NCBI GenBank assembly: GCA_021325095.1
Contig: JAJPHV010000114.1
Coordinates: 1-64,000 of the forward strand
Reading direction: 5' to 3'
DNA: 64,000 nucleotides
Source of the DNA: Chloroflexota bacterium
Lineage (GTDB): Bacteria; Chloroflexota; Anaerolineae; Aggregatilineales; UBA2796
The position numbers were made by a program, and so were the translations under genes. Position 1 is the first letter of the stretch. Every line of letters starts with the position of its first letter. Positions 15,558-23,798 of this stretch are shown one piece after another. A model generated the notes under the pieces. It saw nothing but the letters and a program-made list of their open reading frames with translations, did not search any database and had not been told where the DNA came from.

Positions 15558-17102
15558 ATGCAGTTCCCACGTTCGAGTGGCATTTTGCTTCACCCTACTT
15601 CACTACCGGGCCGCTATGGGATCGGCGACATCGGAGAAGCCGCGTTTCGCTTTGTGGATTTCCTAACCTCTGCCAGGCAGACGATCTGGCAGGTCTTACC
15701 GCTTGGCCCGACCAGCTTTGGCGATTCGCCATACCAGTCGCTGTCCGCCTTCGCCGGAAACCCCCTGTTGATCAGTCTGGATAAGCTCGTCGAGGAGGGC
15801 TGGCTGACCGCTGAGGACCTGGCAAACGTGCCACCCTTTTCGGATGAGCGTGTGGACTACGGCAGCGTGATCGCCTATCACGACCAGATGTTGAGCCTGG
15901 CTTACGAGCGCTTTGCGTCGAGCGGCACCGCGGCGCAGAAAGCAACCTTTAACGTCTGGTGCGCGGCCAATATCGACTGGCTGGACGACTTTGCCGTATT
16001 TGCGACGCTCAAGGATGCCAATGGCGGCAAACCCTGGGTCGAATGGCCGGAGGGCCAGGCGCTGCGCCACTCGGATGCCATTGCCAACGCGCGCAATGCT
16101 CACCGGCGGCGCATTGCCGAGCATTCCTTCCGCCAGTGGGTCTTTTTCACACAGTGGAAAGCGCTCAAAGCCTATGCCAACAGCAAAGGGATTCGCCTGA
16201 TCGGGGACATTCCGATCTTTGTGGCGCATGATAGCAGCGATGTCTGGGGCAACCGGCATCTGTTTTACCTGGATGAAACCGGGCGCCCGACCGTGATCGC
16301 AGGCGTCCCCCCCGATTATTTCAGCGCCACCGGGCAGCGTTGGGGCAATCCACTCTACCGCTGGGACGTGCTGGCCGAGGACAATTACTCGTGGTGGATT
16401 CGCCGCTTCAAGGCGATGTTGGGCATGGTAGACATCATCCGCATCGATCACTTCCGGGGTTTTGAAGCCTACTGGGAAGTGCCTGCCGAAGAAGAGACGG
16501 CAGTGAATGGGCGCTGGGTTCCTGGGCCGGGCAACCATTTCTTCGATGCCGTGAACGAAGCGCTGGGCGAACTGCCGATCATTGCCGAAGACCTGGGGCT
16601 GATCACGCCGGGTGTGGAGGCGCTGCGCGACCATTACGGCCTGCCGGGTATGAAAGTGTTACAATTCGCCTTTAGCGACGACTGCGCCGACAATGACTAC
16701 CTCCCCCACAATTTCGTGCCGAACTGCGTCGTCTATACCGGGACCCACGATAACAACACGACGGTTGGATGGTGGCAGCACGAAACGAGCAAGGCCATGC
16801 GCCGCTGCGTCAGACGCTATGTGGGCTATCTCACCAAACCCCATTGGGATTTGATCCGTCTGGCGATGATGTCTGTGGCGCATACGGCCATTGTGCCCCT
16901 GCAAGACGTGTTTGGCCTGGGCGCGGAGCACCGCATGAACACGCCCGGCGTGCCCGGCGGTAACTGGTCGTGGCGCTTCCCGGCAGCATGGTTTGACCAC
17001 CCGGCCCGCAAACGTATGGCCGCGCTGGCGAAATTATATGGCCGCGCCCCCGCAGTGGAGGAACCAGAAGCGGAGCCAGCCGATGAAATCAATGAGCCGT
17101 GA
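15558..17102 (+). CDS. malQ: 4-alpha-glucanotransferase MalQ (amylomaltase, GH77)
   Basis: Transfers alpha-1,4-glucan segments between maltodextrins and releases glucose. The 514 residues match the compact bacterial MalQ form. Family signatures in order: SGILLHPTSLPGRYGIGDIG at the N-terminus, QVLPLGPTSFGDSPYQ, the nucleophile-Asp segment RIDHFRGFEAYWEVPA, the acid/base Glu in IAEDLG, and the transition-state Asp in YTGTHDNNTTVGWW. The ATG has GAGAGGA upstream. The next gene starts inside its last 20 bases, so the two are probably co-translated, although their functions have no obvious link. Confidence 0.96.
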   Translation: MQFPRSSGILLHPTSLPGRYGIGDIGEAAFRFVDFLTSARQTIWQVLPLGPTSFGDSPYQSLSAFAGNPLLISLDKLVEEGWLTAEDLANVPPFSDERVDYGSVIAYHDQMLSLAYERFASSGTAAQKATFNVWCAANIDWLDDFAVFATLKDANGGKPWVEWPEGQALRHSDAIANARNAHRRRIAEHSFRQWVFFTQWKALKAYANSKGIRLIGDIPIFVAHDSSDVWGNRHLFYLDETGRPTVIAGVPPDYFSATGQRWGNPLYRWDVLAEDNYSWWIRRFKAMLGMVDIIRIDHFRGFEAYWEVPAEEETAVNGRWVPGPGNHFFDAVNEALGELPIIAEDLGLITPGVEALRDHYGLPGMKVLQFAFSDDCADNDYLPHNFVPNCVVYTGTHDNNTTVGWWQHETSKAMRRCVRRYVGYLTKPHWDLIRLAMMSVAHTAIVPLQDVFGLGAEHRMNTPGVPGGNWSWRFPAAWFDHPARKRMAALAKLYGRAPAVEEPEAEPADEINEP

Positions 17103-18108
17103 GCAGCGTCTGGCCCTTTCCGCCACCAAGCCCGTACCGCCCTATGCGATTGATCCGGCGCTGACCTTCTACTGTCCGCAGGAAAACGTCACCGCCTTCG
17201 ATGAGCCTCGTATACGGGCTTTCATGGCACACCTGCGATCAGATTACCAGCCGCCGGCACCTGTCATAGCGGCTGAGAAGGCTGTCTTGCTCCTGTTGCC
17301 CTGTACCAAAACCAAGCCCTACCTGCTCAGTAAAGAACACCTGCACATCAACCGCTACCTGCTGGACGGCCTGGGCTTTGTGCCCATCGGTACGCCCGAC
17401 TACCCGCCTGCCATCGCCGAGGCCCTGCCCGAAGGCTTTCCCCTGTCAGCGCTGCACAATGGTTTGCTCCAACACGGCAGCCTGGTCGTTCACCGCATGG
17501 TCGTTTCCGAGCCGATGGGGATTGTGCCGTTTGAATATATCTACCATTGGCGCGGCGAATTATCATTGGTGTCACGCTATGATGATCCGGGTCTGTTCGA
17601 GCATCGCGGCGCATCAGTCTGTACGTGGCGCAAGGACAATACTGCGACGCCGCTTGGCAACGGCAAATACCGATGGGGAGTGAATGAGCGCGCTGCCTAT
17701 GTCGAGGCCCACAATCGGTACAGTCAGCACATGGCCGCCGTGTTGAAACGCCTGAAGCCATACTATCACACGATCCTGGGCTACGTTGCGCCAAAGATGA
17801 CCCACCGCAGCTTTCTGACCAGTGCTGCCGAAAAAGCTGCTGGCGGCCTGCCGCGTGCCAGAAAGACCGGCCAGGGCAGCGGGCAGTTGATCGGTGTCAA
17901 CGATCTGGTTCCCGGACTCGTGCACGTCGTGCCCGATGCCGCTGAACAGGCCGAAGCGCTCGCTGCTCTGGGGAAACGCCTGCCGTACCTTTCCCCGGCG
18001 GGCCGCAGCGGGTATTTCTCCACCGGAGGGGGAATTGCCACCGCGCTTGTCCTGCCTGAAATATTGGCGATTTTGAAAAAACATTTACAGACTATCGAAA
18101 GGAGGTAA
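17083..18108 (+). CDS. ArcS-core-like protein (DUF5591 type)
   Basis: A 341-residue protein with the signature PCTKTKPYLLSKEH (about residues 70-83), which fits the PC-x3-KPY-x2-S-x2-H pattern diagnostic of the archaeosine synthase ArcS core. The following SEPMGIVPFEYIYHW and YDDP segments match the SxPxGxVPxE...YD pattern of the same domain. In archaea ArcS modifies preQ0 at tRNA position 15 to archaeosine; bacterial members of the family have no role I can name with confidence. The C-terminal 80 residues (GVNDLVPGLVHV onward) resemble a PUA-like RNA-binding fold, an inference. ATG 17083 has GGAG 9 nt upstream and overlaps malQ by 20 bp. Confidence 0.7.
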   Translation: MKSMSREQRLALSATKPVPPYAIDPALTFYCPQENVTAFDEPRIRAFMAHLRSDYQPPAPVIAAEKAVLLLLPCTKTKPYLLSKEHLHINRYLLDGLGFVPIGTPDYPPAIAEALPEGFPLSALHNGLLQHGSLVVHRMVVSEPMGIVPFEYIYHWRGELSLVSRYDDPGLFEHRGASVCTWRKDNTATPLGNGKYRWGVNERAAYVEAHNRYSQHMAAVLKRLKPYYHTILGYVAPKMTHRSFLTSAAEKAAGGLPRARKTGQGSGQLIGVNDLVPGLVHVVPDAAEQAEALAALGKRLPYLSPAGRSGYFSTGGGIATALVLPEILAILKKHLQTIERR

Positions 18109-18184
18109 CTGTTCTCGTCTACCGCGTCCGGGCTCGTTTGCATTGGCAACCGTATTGGCATTTTAGCAAGAGGTAAGGGGTCAA

Positions 18185-19216
18185 ATGATGCGTCGCAGAT
18201 TGGTACTCGCACTGGTACTTGTGCTGGCGGTGCTGCCACTCCTGGCCGCCAGGCCCACCGCCGCGCAAACTTTCCGTGTGGCGCTCGTGCTGCCCGGCTC
18301 GATTGCCGACAAGGGTTTTAACCAGAGCGCCTATGATGGCTTGAAGCTCGTCGAGAAGGAACTCGGCGTGAAAACAGCCTACTCGGAGAAAACGCCTACC
18401 GAGAAGTTCGAGCGCACCTTCCGCGACTTTGCAGACGACGGCAACAACGTCATCATCGGGCACGGCTTTGAATTTGCCGATGTCGCCGTGAAAGTCGCCA
18501 AAGATTACCCGAAAACCTATTTTGTCGTCACCAATCACCCTGGCGTGGATAACCCGCCGCCGAACGTGGCCTTCATCCAGCCATCTTCCAAAGATTCGGC
18601 CTTTCTGGTCGGCGTGGCAGCCGGGCTGGCAACCAAAAGCGGTGTCGTCGGCGCAGTAGCTGGCTTTGACTTCCCGACCATCATCGCACAAATTGAAGCG
18701 ATCCGAATGGGCGTCAAAGCCGTCAACCCCAAGGCCGAATTACGTCCGGTCTACATCGGCACGTTTGACGATGCGACGGTGGGCAAAGAAGCCGCCAAAT
18801 CGCTCATCGCGGCCAAGGCCGATGTCGTCTACCAGATCGCCGACGCGGCGGGATTGGGGGTCATCCAGGCCGCGCAGGAAGCGAAAGTCTGGGCTATTGG
18901 CTGGGGACTGGATCAGCACGCCGTTGCCCCGGATACGATGCTGACAACGCAAATCGTCGATACCGGTAAAATGATGGTTGAGGAAATTAAACTGATCCAG
19001 GACGGCAAATTCAAGGCCGGTGCAAAGTTCTTTGGCCTGGATACGGGCGTAGTCGGCTATGCGCCGCTGAACGACAAAGCCAAAGACCTGGCTCCTGCGA
19101 TGGAAAACGTGGCGGCTGCACTGAAAGCGGGTCTGATCAACGTGCCTTACTTCGACAAGCAGGATGCGGCCAAAGATTTGCCCGGCGGCTGGCTGGTGCT
19201 CTCCGCCGCAAAGTGA
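18185..19216 (+). CDS. BMP-family ABC transporter substrate-binding protein
   Basis: A 343-residue exported binding protein of the BmpA/PnrA/Med family, which captures purine nucleosides. A Sec signal (hydrophobic residues about 5-22, cleavage probably after the TAAQ region) precedes the core. The strand VALVLPGSIADKGFNQSAYDGL carries the family's G..D.GFN motif. A GFEFAD helix and VAGFDFP then follow, with the ligand loop VYQIADAAGLGVIQAA. No lipobox Cys is evident, unlike many Gram-positive homologues. ATG has GAGGTAAGGGG upstream. The double ATPase and two permeases downstream complete the transporter. A palindromic repeat at 19244-19288 after the stop could reduce readthrough so that this subunit is made in excess. 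Confidence 0.92.
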   Translation: MMRRRLVLALVLVLAVLPLLAARPTAAQTFRVALVLPGSIADKGFNQSAYDGLKLVEKELGVKTAYSEKTPTEKFERTFRDFADDGNNVIIGHGFEFADVAVKVAKDYPKTYFVVTNHPGVDNPPPNVAFIQPSSKDSAFLVGVAAGLATKSGVVGAVAGFDFPTIIAQIEAIRMGVKAVNPKAELRPVYIGTFDDATVGKEAAKSLIAAKADVVYQIADAAGLGVIQAAQEAKVWAIGWGLDQHAVAPDTMLTTQIVDTGKMMVEEIKLIQDGKFKAGAKFFGLDTGVVGYAPLNDKAKDLAPAMENVAAALKAGLINVPYFDKQDAAKDLPGGWLVLSAAK

Positions 19217-19243
19217 TGGGCTGACGCCTGATACGCCCAGATT

Positions 19244-19288
19244 CCCCTCTCTGTTGGCTCTGTTTGCGGAGAGGGGATAGGGGTGAGG
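19244..19288. repeat. Interspersed palindromic repeat, copy B
   Basis: CCCCTCTC...GGAGAGGGG arms around a 20-nt middle, then ATAGGGGTGAGG. It shares its inner arms and its GGGGTGAGG end box with the other copies. It separates the binding-protein gene from the ATPase gene within one operon and may act as a partial terminator or message-stabilising stem. Confidence 0.7.
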
Positions 19289-19311
19289 TTCATTCAGTCC
19301 CGGAGGAATCG

Positions 19312-20868
19312 ATGACATCGATGACGCCGCTGCTGCAAATGGAAAACATCACCAAGATTTACCCTGGTGTGGTCGCCAACCACAACATCAGCCTCACCAT
19401 CATGCCCGGCGAGATTCACGCGCTGCTTGGTGAAAACGGCGCGGGCAAATCCACCCTCATGAACGTGTTGTATGGCATGACGACCCCAGACAGCGGGCGC
19501 ATCCTCTGGAAAGGCCAGCCCGTCCACATCGACAGCCCGCGCACCGCCAACAGACTGGGCATCGGTATGGTTCACCAGCATTTTATGCTGGTTCCTGTCT
19601 TCACGGCGCTGGAAAACATCGTGATGAGCGCCCCAGGTGACAGCTTCTGGCTGCGGACGCGAAATACGGCGGAGGCGGTGAAGAAGCTCTCCGACGAATT
19701 CGGCCTCGACATTGACCTGAATATGCGCGTCGAGGCTATGCCGCTCGGAATGCGCCAGCGCGTCGAAATTGTCAAGGCGTTGCACCGGGGTGCCAACCTG
19801 CTGATCATGGACGAGCCTACCGCTGTCCTGACGCCGGGTGAGATCGATGGCCTCTTTCGCATCTTGCGGCGGTTCGTCGCGGGTGGTCAGGCCGTGATTT
19901 TCATCAGCCACAAGTTGGACGAGGTAATGACCATCAGCCAGCGTGTGACAGTCCTGCGCGACGGTCACGCAGTCAAGACTCTGGAAACGGCCACCACGAA
20001 CAAACACGAACTGGCTGAACTCATGGTGGGCCGTCCGGTGTCACTGACGGTGGATAAACCGCCGCGTAAGGCGTCGGGAGAACCCGCGCTCCGCCTGGAC
20101 GACGTATACGTCACCCATGTCGAAGGGCGCGACCAGCTTAAGGGTGTTTCCCTGGCAGTCTTGCCCGGCGAGATTCTGGGCATCGCCGGGGTCGATGGCA
20201 ACGGCCAGCGGGCGCTGCTCGAAGCGATCTGCGGGCTGCGCCACCCGTCCAGAGGGCGCATCTTCATCCAGAACGTCGATGTAACCGAAAAATCACCCCG
20301 CGAAATCGTCCGATTGACGAACGTGGGGCGCATCCCCGAAGACCGCCACGCGATGGGCCTGGTGCTGAAAATGCCCGTGCGCGACAACCTGGCGCTGCAA
20401 AAGTACCCGTCTGCGCCGCTGTCCTGGGGCTGGCTGCTGCGCTTTGGCAGCATGACCTCGTTTGCAGAACACCTGGCCGAACAATACGACATTCGCACGC
20501 CGAGTGTCCTCATCCCCGTCAGTGCGCTTTCCGGCGGCAACCAGCAGAAAGTGATCCTGGCCCGTGAGATGAGCGAAAATCCGCCCGTGCTGGTGGTTGC
20601 CAACCCGACGCGCGGCCTGGATGTGGGCGCAACCGAATACGTCTACCAGCAGCTTCTACAGCAGCGAGAACAGGGGGCGGCCATTCTTTTGATTTCGAGC
20701 GAACTGGAAGAGATTTTATGGCTGAGTGACCGGATCGCCGTGCTGCATGCGGGCGAGATCATGGGCGTGCTGCCCGGCGACGAAGCAGAGCCAACCCGGA
20801 TCGGGCTGATGATGGCCGGAACGCGCCTGGCCGATCTGCCACCTGTGCCGCAGGCTGTGATGGAATGA
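19312..20868 (+). CDS. Double-domain ABC ATPase of nucleoside transporter
   Basis: A 518-residue protein with two nucleotide-binding domains, of the YufO/RbsA-like type that energises BMP-dependent nucleoside uptake. Domain 1 has Walker A GENGAGKST, a MPLGMRQRVEIVKAL signature region (degenerate C-loop) and Walker B LLIMDEPTAVL. Domain 2 has GVDGNGQRAL in place of a standard Walker A, as is usual for this subfamily, the LSGGNQQKVILAREM signature and LVVANPTRGLD. I start at ATG 19312 because GGAGG lies 5 nt upstream. An in-frame start at 19264 lies inside the repeat. The TGA at 20866 overlaps an ATG of a small reading frame. Confidence 0.94.
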   Translation: MTSMTPLLQMENITKIYPGVVANHNISLTIMPGEIHALLGENGAGKSTLMNVLYGMTTPDSGRILWKGQPVHIDSPRTANRLGIGMVHQHFMLVPVFTALENIVMSAPGDSFWLRTRNTAEAVKKLSDEFGLDIDLNMRVEAMPLGMRQRVEIVKALHRGANLLIMDEPTAVLTPGEIDGLFRILRRFVAGGQAVIFISHKLDEVMTISQRVTVLRDGHAVKTLETATTNKHELAELMVGRPVSLTVDKPPRKASGEPALRLDDVYVTHVEGRDQLKGVSLAVLPGEILGIAGVDGNGQRALLEAICGLRHPSRGRIFIQNVDVTEKSPREIVRLTNVGRIPEDRHAMGLVLKMPVRDNLALQKYPSAPLSWGWLLRFGSMTSFAEHLAEQYDIRTPSVLIPVSALSGGNQQKVILAREMSENPPVLVVANPTRGLDVGATEYVYQQLLQQREQGAAILLISSELEEILWLSDRIAVLHAGEIMGVLPGDEAEPTRIGLMMAGTRLADLPPVPQAVME

Positions 20869-20906
20869 GCGCCTGCGCCAGAGTTCATGGAGTGGGACGG
20901 CAAAGT

Positions 20907-21218
20907 ATGAGGTATAAGGCCGAACTCACTCAAGCCGTCCGTGCTTTCCTGAACGGCCTGCATGAAGACGACAAGCAGGCCGTTCGCGTTTTACTGAACG
21001 CGATTGGCGAAGCGCCTGAATTAGGTGATCCCGTGCAAACTCTAGACAACGTGTTTTATCAGAAAACTTACTGGTTGGATCGGCAGCGTTGGCCCGATGG
21101 CATCCGTCTCTTTTACCGCTACTGGAATGACACGCTGTTAGTCGCTGTAATAGATGCAGGTGACCACCGCACTAGTGCCCGATTCCCAGGCCAAAGCATC
21201 TATCCTGACGAGCGCTAA
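20907..21218 (+). CDS. RelE/ParE-like small protein (possible toxin fold)
   Basis: A 103-residue protein. Features that fit the RelE/ParE fold are an N-terminal helical hairpin, then DNVFYQKTYWLDRQRWPDGIRLFYRYWN (strands with basic and aromatic residues), and a final strand LLVAVIDAGDHR. Many ParE/RelE proteins end in a similar 'VxVxxIGhRxxxY' strand. The downstream 92-residue gene does not look like a standard antitoxin, so a toxin-antitoxin role is unproven. The start could also be ATG 20865, overlapping the ATPase stop; 20907 fits the fold better. It interrupts an otherwise continuous ABC transporter operon. Confidence 0.55.
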   Translation: MRYKAELTQAVRAFLNGLHEDDKQAVRVLLNAIGEAPELGDPVQTLDNVFYQKTYWLDRQRWPDGIRLFYRYWNDTLLVAVIDAGDHRTSARFPGQSIYPDER

Positions 21219-21265
21219 ACGAATTGGGGCGGCCTGGTATGTTACAATTGTTTTAGGAGGCAGAG

Positions 21266-21544
21266 ATGCAAACTGTGACTTCCACCGAAGTTCAGCCTAT
21301 TGTCGAAGCAATCCTCAATTACTTCGGGCATGACGTAGCGCGTGTCAGGTCATTCTACATTGCCGCTGTTCACGACGCCAAGTTACGGGGGGCAATTCCG
21401 CTAGTTGACGCTATCCTGGATGGCATTGACAAATGGCTGGTTGACAATGATTGGGGGCCACGACTCAAGAACCTGTACGGGAACCTCACCGCAGAAGAGG
21501 TTCTGGCCTCGGATGAGTTTGAGGAGTGGAACGGCAGGCTGTGA
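21266..21544 (+). CDS. Hypothetical 92-residue acidic protein
   Basis: A short, mostly helical, acidic protein with no family I recognise. ATG 21266 is preceded by TAGGAGG at a good distance, so it is probably expressed. Its C-terminus (NLTAEEVLASDEFEEWNG) is rich in Glu and Asp. Coming directly after the RelE/ParE-like gene and before the permease gene, it may be that protein's partner (acidic antitoxins often bind basic toxins) or an unrelated cargo gene. It has no helix-turn-helix or ribbon-helix-helix that I can see. Confidence 0.6.
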   Translation: MQTVTSTEVQPIVEAILNYFGHDVARVRSFYIAAVHDAKLRGAIPLVDAILDGIDKWLVDNDWGPRLKNLYGNLTAEEVLASDEFEEWNGRL

Positions 21545-21559
21545 GCTATTAGGTCGCCC

Positions 21560-22762
21560 ATGAAATCTACACGCCTCTTTCTCCTCTGGCTCTTCTCGCA
21601 AGATGACGGCGGGCCGGGCCGTTTCCTGATCCCGGTGCTGGCCGTTGTCCTGGCCCTGGCGGCGGGCGCGATCTTTATCGCGCTTTCCGGCCATGAGCCG
21701 CTGGAAGCCTATAGCGGAATCTTCAAGGGCGCGCTTGGCATTAACCGCGACTGGCAGCCCGGCGATGCGCTGTCGGATTTCATCAGAAGCCCCAAGCGCA
21801 TCGGCAACACGCTGACCGAAGCGGGGCGGCTGATCCTGGTCGGGCTGGCGGTGGCGCTGCCCTTTCGCGTCGGCCTGCTGAACATCGGCGGAGCCGGACA
21901 GATCACGGCGGGCGGCCTGTTTGCGACGCTGGCCGGGTTGGCCTTCGCCGGGAGCAGCCTGCCCGCCGCCGTACAGGTGCTGGTGGTCATCGCCGCCGCG
22001 TTCGTGGGTGGCTTCCTCTGGGGAGCGCTGGCGGGCGTGCTGCGCGCCTATCGTGGCCTGAACGAGATCATCACCACCATCATGTTGAACTTCGTCGCCT
22101 TCTGGATCAATGCCTATCTGGTCAAGGGGCCGCTCAAAGACCCGAAGAGTATCGGCTACGACTGGTCGCCGCCTTTGCCCGACTCGGCACGCATCCCGGA
22201 ATTGATCGAGGGGTCACGCATCAGTTCAGGCATCATTATCGCGCTGCTGGCCGCGCTGGTCGTCTACGTAGTATTGTGGTACACAACCGTCGGTTTCGAG
22301 TGGCGCGCCACCGGCTTCAACCCTTCCGCCGCGCATTTCGCCGGGATGCGCGTCAAGTGGAGTCTGGTGCTGTCGATGGGGCTGGCGGGCGGCCTGGCGG
22401 GCCTGGCCGGGGCGCTCATCGTCGCCGGGGGCGACGAAGGCCGGTTGACGCTGGATTTCGCCCAGAACTACGGCTTCGACGGCATCCCGGTGGCCTTCAT
22501 TGCCCAGGCCCATCCGCTGGCCGTCATCATCACCGGGCTGTTCTTTGGAATGCTGCGCTACGGCTCCGACACGGCGGAAACGCTGCTGGGCGTGCCACAA
22601 TCCATCTCCGAAGTGATTCTGGGGCTGACTATGCTGTTCGTGGTTGCGGGGCAGTCGCTTGTGCTGGTACGCTGGCTCCGCAAGAAACGCCTGGAAGCCA
22701 CCACCCACCTGGACAGTGCAACGCTGATCGACAAACCCTTACCACAAGGCGGTGACCGATGA
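21560..22762 (+). CDS. ABC transporter permease, YufP-like
   Basis: First of two inner-membrane channel subunits of the nucleoside transporter. 400 residues with about nine hydrophobic segments, including PVLAVVLALAAGAIFIAL near the N-terminus and the conserved FRVGLLNIGGAGQITAGGL motif that marks BMP/ribose-type permeases. The cytoplasmic coupling loop region contains GLNEIITTIMLNF. The TGA overlaps the ATG of the second permease (ATGA), indicating coupled translation and 1:1 assembly. ATG 21560 has only a weak ribosome site (AGG), perhaps because it once followed the ATPase gene directly. Confidence 0.92.
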   Translation: MKSTRLFLLWLFSQDDGGPGRFLIPVLAVVLALAAGAIFIALSGHEPLEAYSGIFKGALGINRDWQPGDALSDFIRSPKRIGNTLTEAGRLILVGLAVALPFRVGLLNIGGAGQITAGGLFATLAGLAFAGSSLPAAVQVLVVIAAAFVGGFLWGALAGVLRAYRGLNEIITTIMLNFVAFWINAYLVKGPLKDPKSIGYDWSPPLPDSARIPELIEGSRISSGIIIALLAALVVYVVLWYTTVGFEWRATGFNPSAAHFAGMRVKWSLVLSMGLAGGLAGLAGALIVAGGDEGRLTLDFAQNYGFDGIPVAFIAQAHPLAVIITGLFFGMLRYGSDTAETLLGVPQSISEVILGLTMLFVVAGQSLVLVRWLRKKRLEATTHLDSATLIDKPLPQGGDR

Positions 22763-23700
22763 GCGCGCCGGGCGATTTTGTCTCGCTCCTGCTCTCAACC
22801 GAGTTCCTCAACACCGGGCTGCGCGTGGCTGCGCCCTACGTTGCCGCCTCCGTCGGCGAGATTGTGTCGGAACGGGCGGGGATCGTGAACATCGGCCTGG
22901 AAGGGCTGATGCTGACCGGCGCATTCGTCGGCACACTCGGATCGTATTACTCCGGCAATATGTGGTTCGGCGTGCTTGCCGCCGTCGTCGTGACAGGGTT
23001 GATCGCTGCCGGGCAGGCTTTCTTGATGATCACGCTGGCGGCGGATCAGGTTGTGTCCGGGATCGGGTTGAACCTGGGGGCGCTCGGCCTGACCACGTTT
23101 CTGAGCCGTACCATCTTCGGCCAGCAGCCGCCGCAGATCAGCTATTTCGCGCAGCCCTGGCCGATCCCGGTTCTGAGCGACATCCCCGTAATCGGCCCAA
23201 TTTTCTTCAATCACCTGCCGATTGTGTACGTCGCCTATATCCTCGTGCCGCTGGTGTACTTGCTGCTGTTCCGCACGCGCTGGGGCCTGAGCGCTCGTGC
23301 CACCGGCGAACAGCCCCGCGCGGCGGATAGCGTGGGTATTCCGGTCAATCGCGTGCGCTACACTGCCACCATCCTGTGTGGGCTGATGGCAGGGCTGGCG
23401 GGAACGTATTTCACGCTTGGCAACCTGGGCACGTTCACCGAGAACATCACTGCCGGGAATGGCTTTATCGCGCTGGCGGTGGTCATCGCGGCCAAGTGGT
23501 ATCCGGGTCGCGCGCTTGCCATGTCACTGCTCTTCGGCATTGCGCGGGCGCTGGTCGTCTGGGTTCCCTCGATGGGCATTGAAGTGCCCTACACACTGCT
23601 CAATACCCTGCCCTACCTCGCCACGCTGATCGTGTATATGGGCGTCGCAGGCCGGACGCACGTTCCGGCGGCGCTGGGCGTGCCGTACCAGAAGGATTGA
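22759..23700 (+). CDS. ABC transporter permease, YufQ-like
   Basis: Second channel subunit. 313 residues with eight to nine hydrophobic helices. The N-terminal SEIV-type motif appears as ASVGEIVSERAGIVNIGLEGLM (read as two overlapping parts), typical of the YufQ/NupQ family. The loop WGLSARATGEQPRAADSVGI corresponds to the EAA-like coupling segment. It ends the transporter set: binding protein, ATPase, permease 1, permease 2, a complete importer for nucleosides or related bases. Substrate specificity cannot be read from the sequence. Confidence 0.93.
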   Translation: MSAPGDFVSLLLSTEFLNTGLRVAAPYVAASVGEIVSERAGIVNIGLEGLMLTGAFVGTLGSYYSGNMWFGVLAAVVVTGLIAAGQAFLMITLAADQVVSGIGLNLGALGLTTFLSRTIFGQQPPQISYFAQPWPIPVLSDIPVIGPIFFNHLPIVYVAYILVPLVYLLLFRTRWGLSARATGEQPRAADSVGIPVNRVRYTATILCGLMAGLAGTYFTLGNLGTFTENITAGNGFIALAVVIAAKWYPGRALAMSLLFGIARALVVWVPSMGIEVPYTLLNTLPYLATLIVYMGVAGRTHVPAALGVPYQKD

Positions 23701-23798
23701 TGCGCGGCGTTATCTATTCCTTGCCGTCGATTCAAACTTTCTTCCGAACTTGTGCTATCTTTGATACTGTAGCGTTTGTGAGTCGGAGTTTGTCCCTC

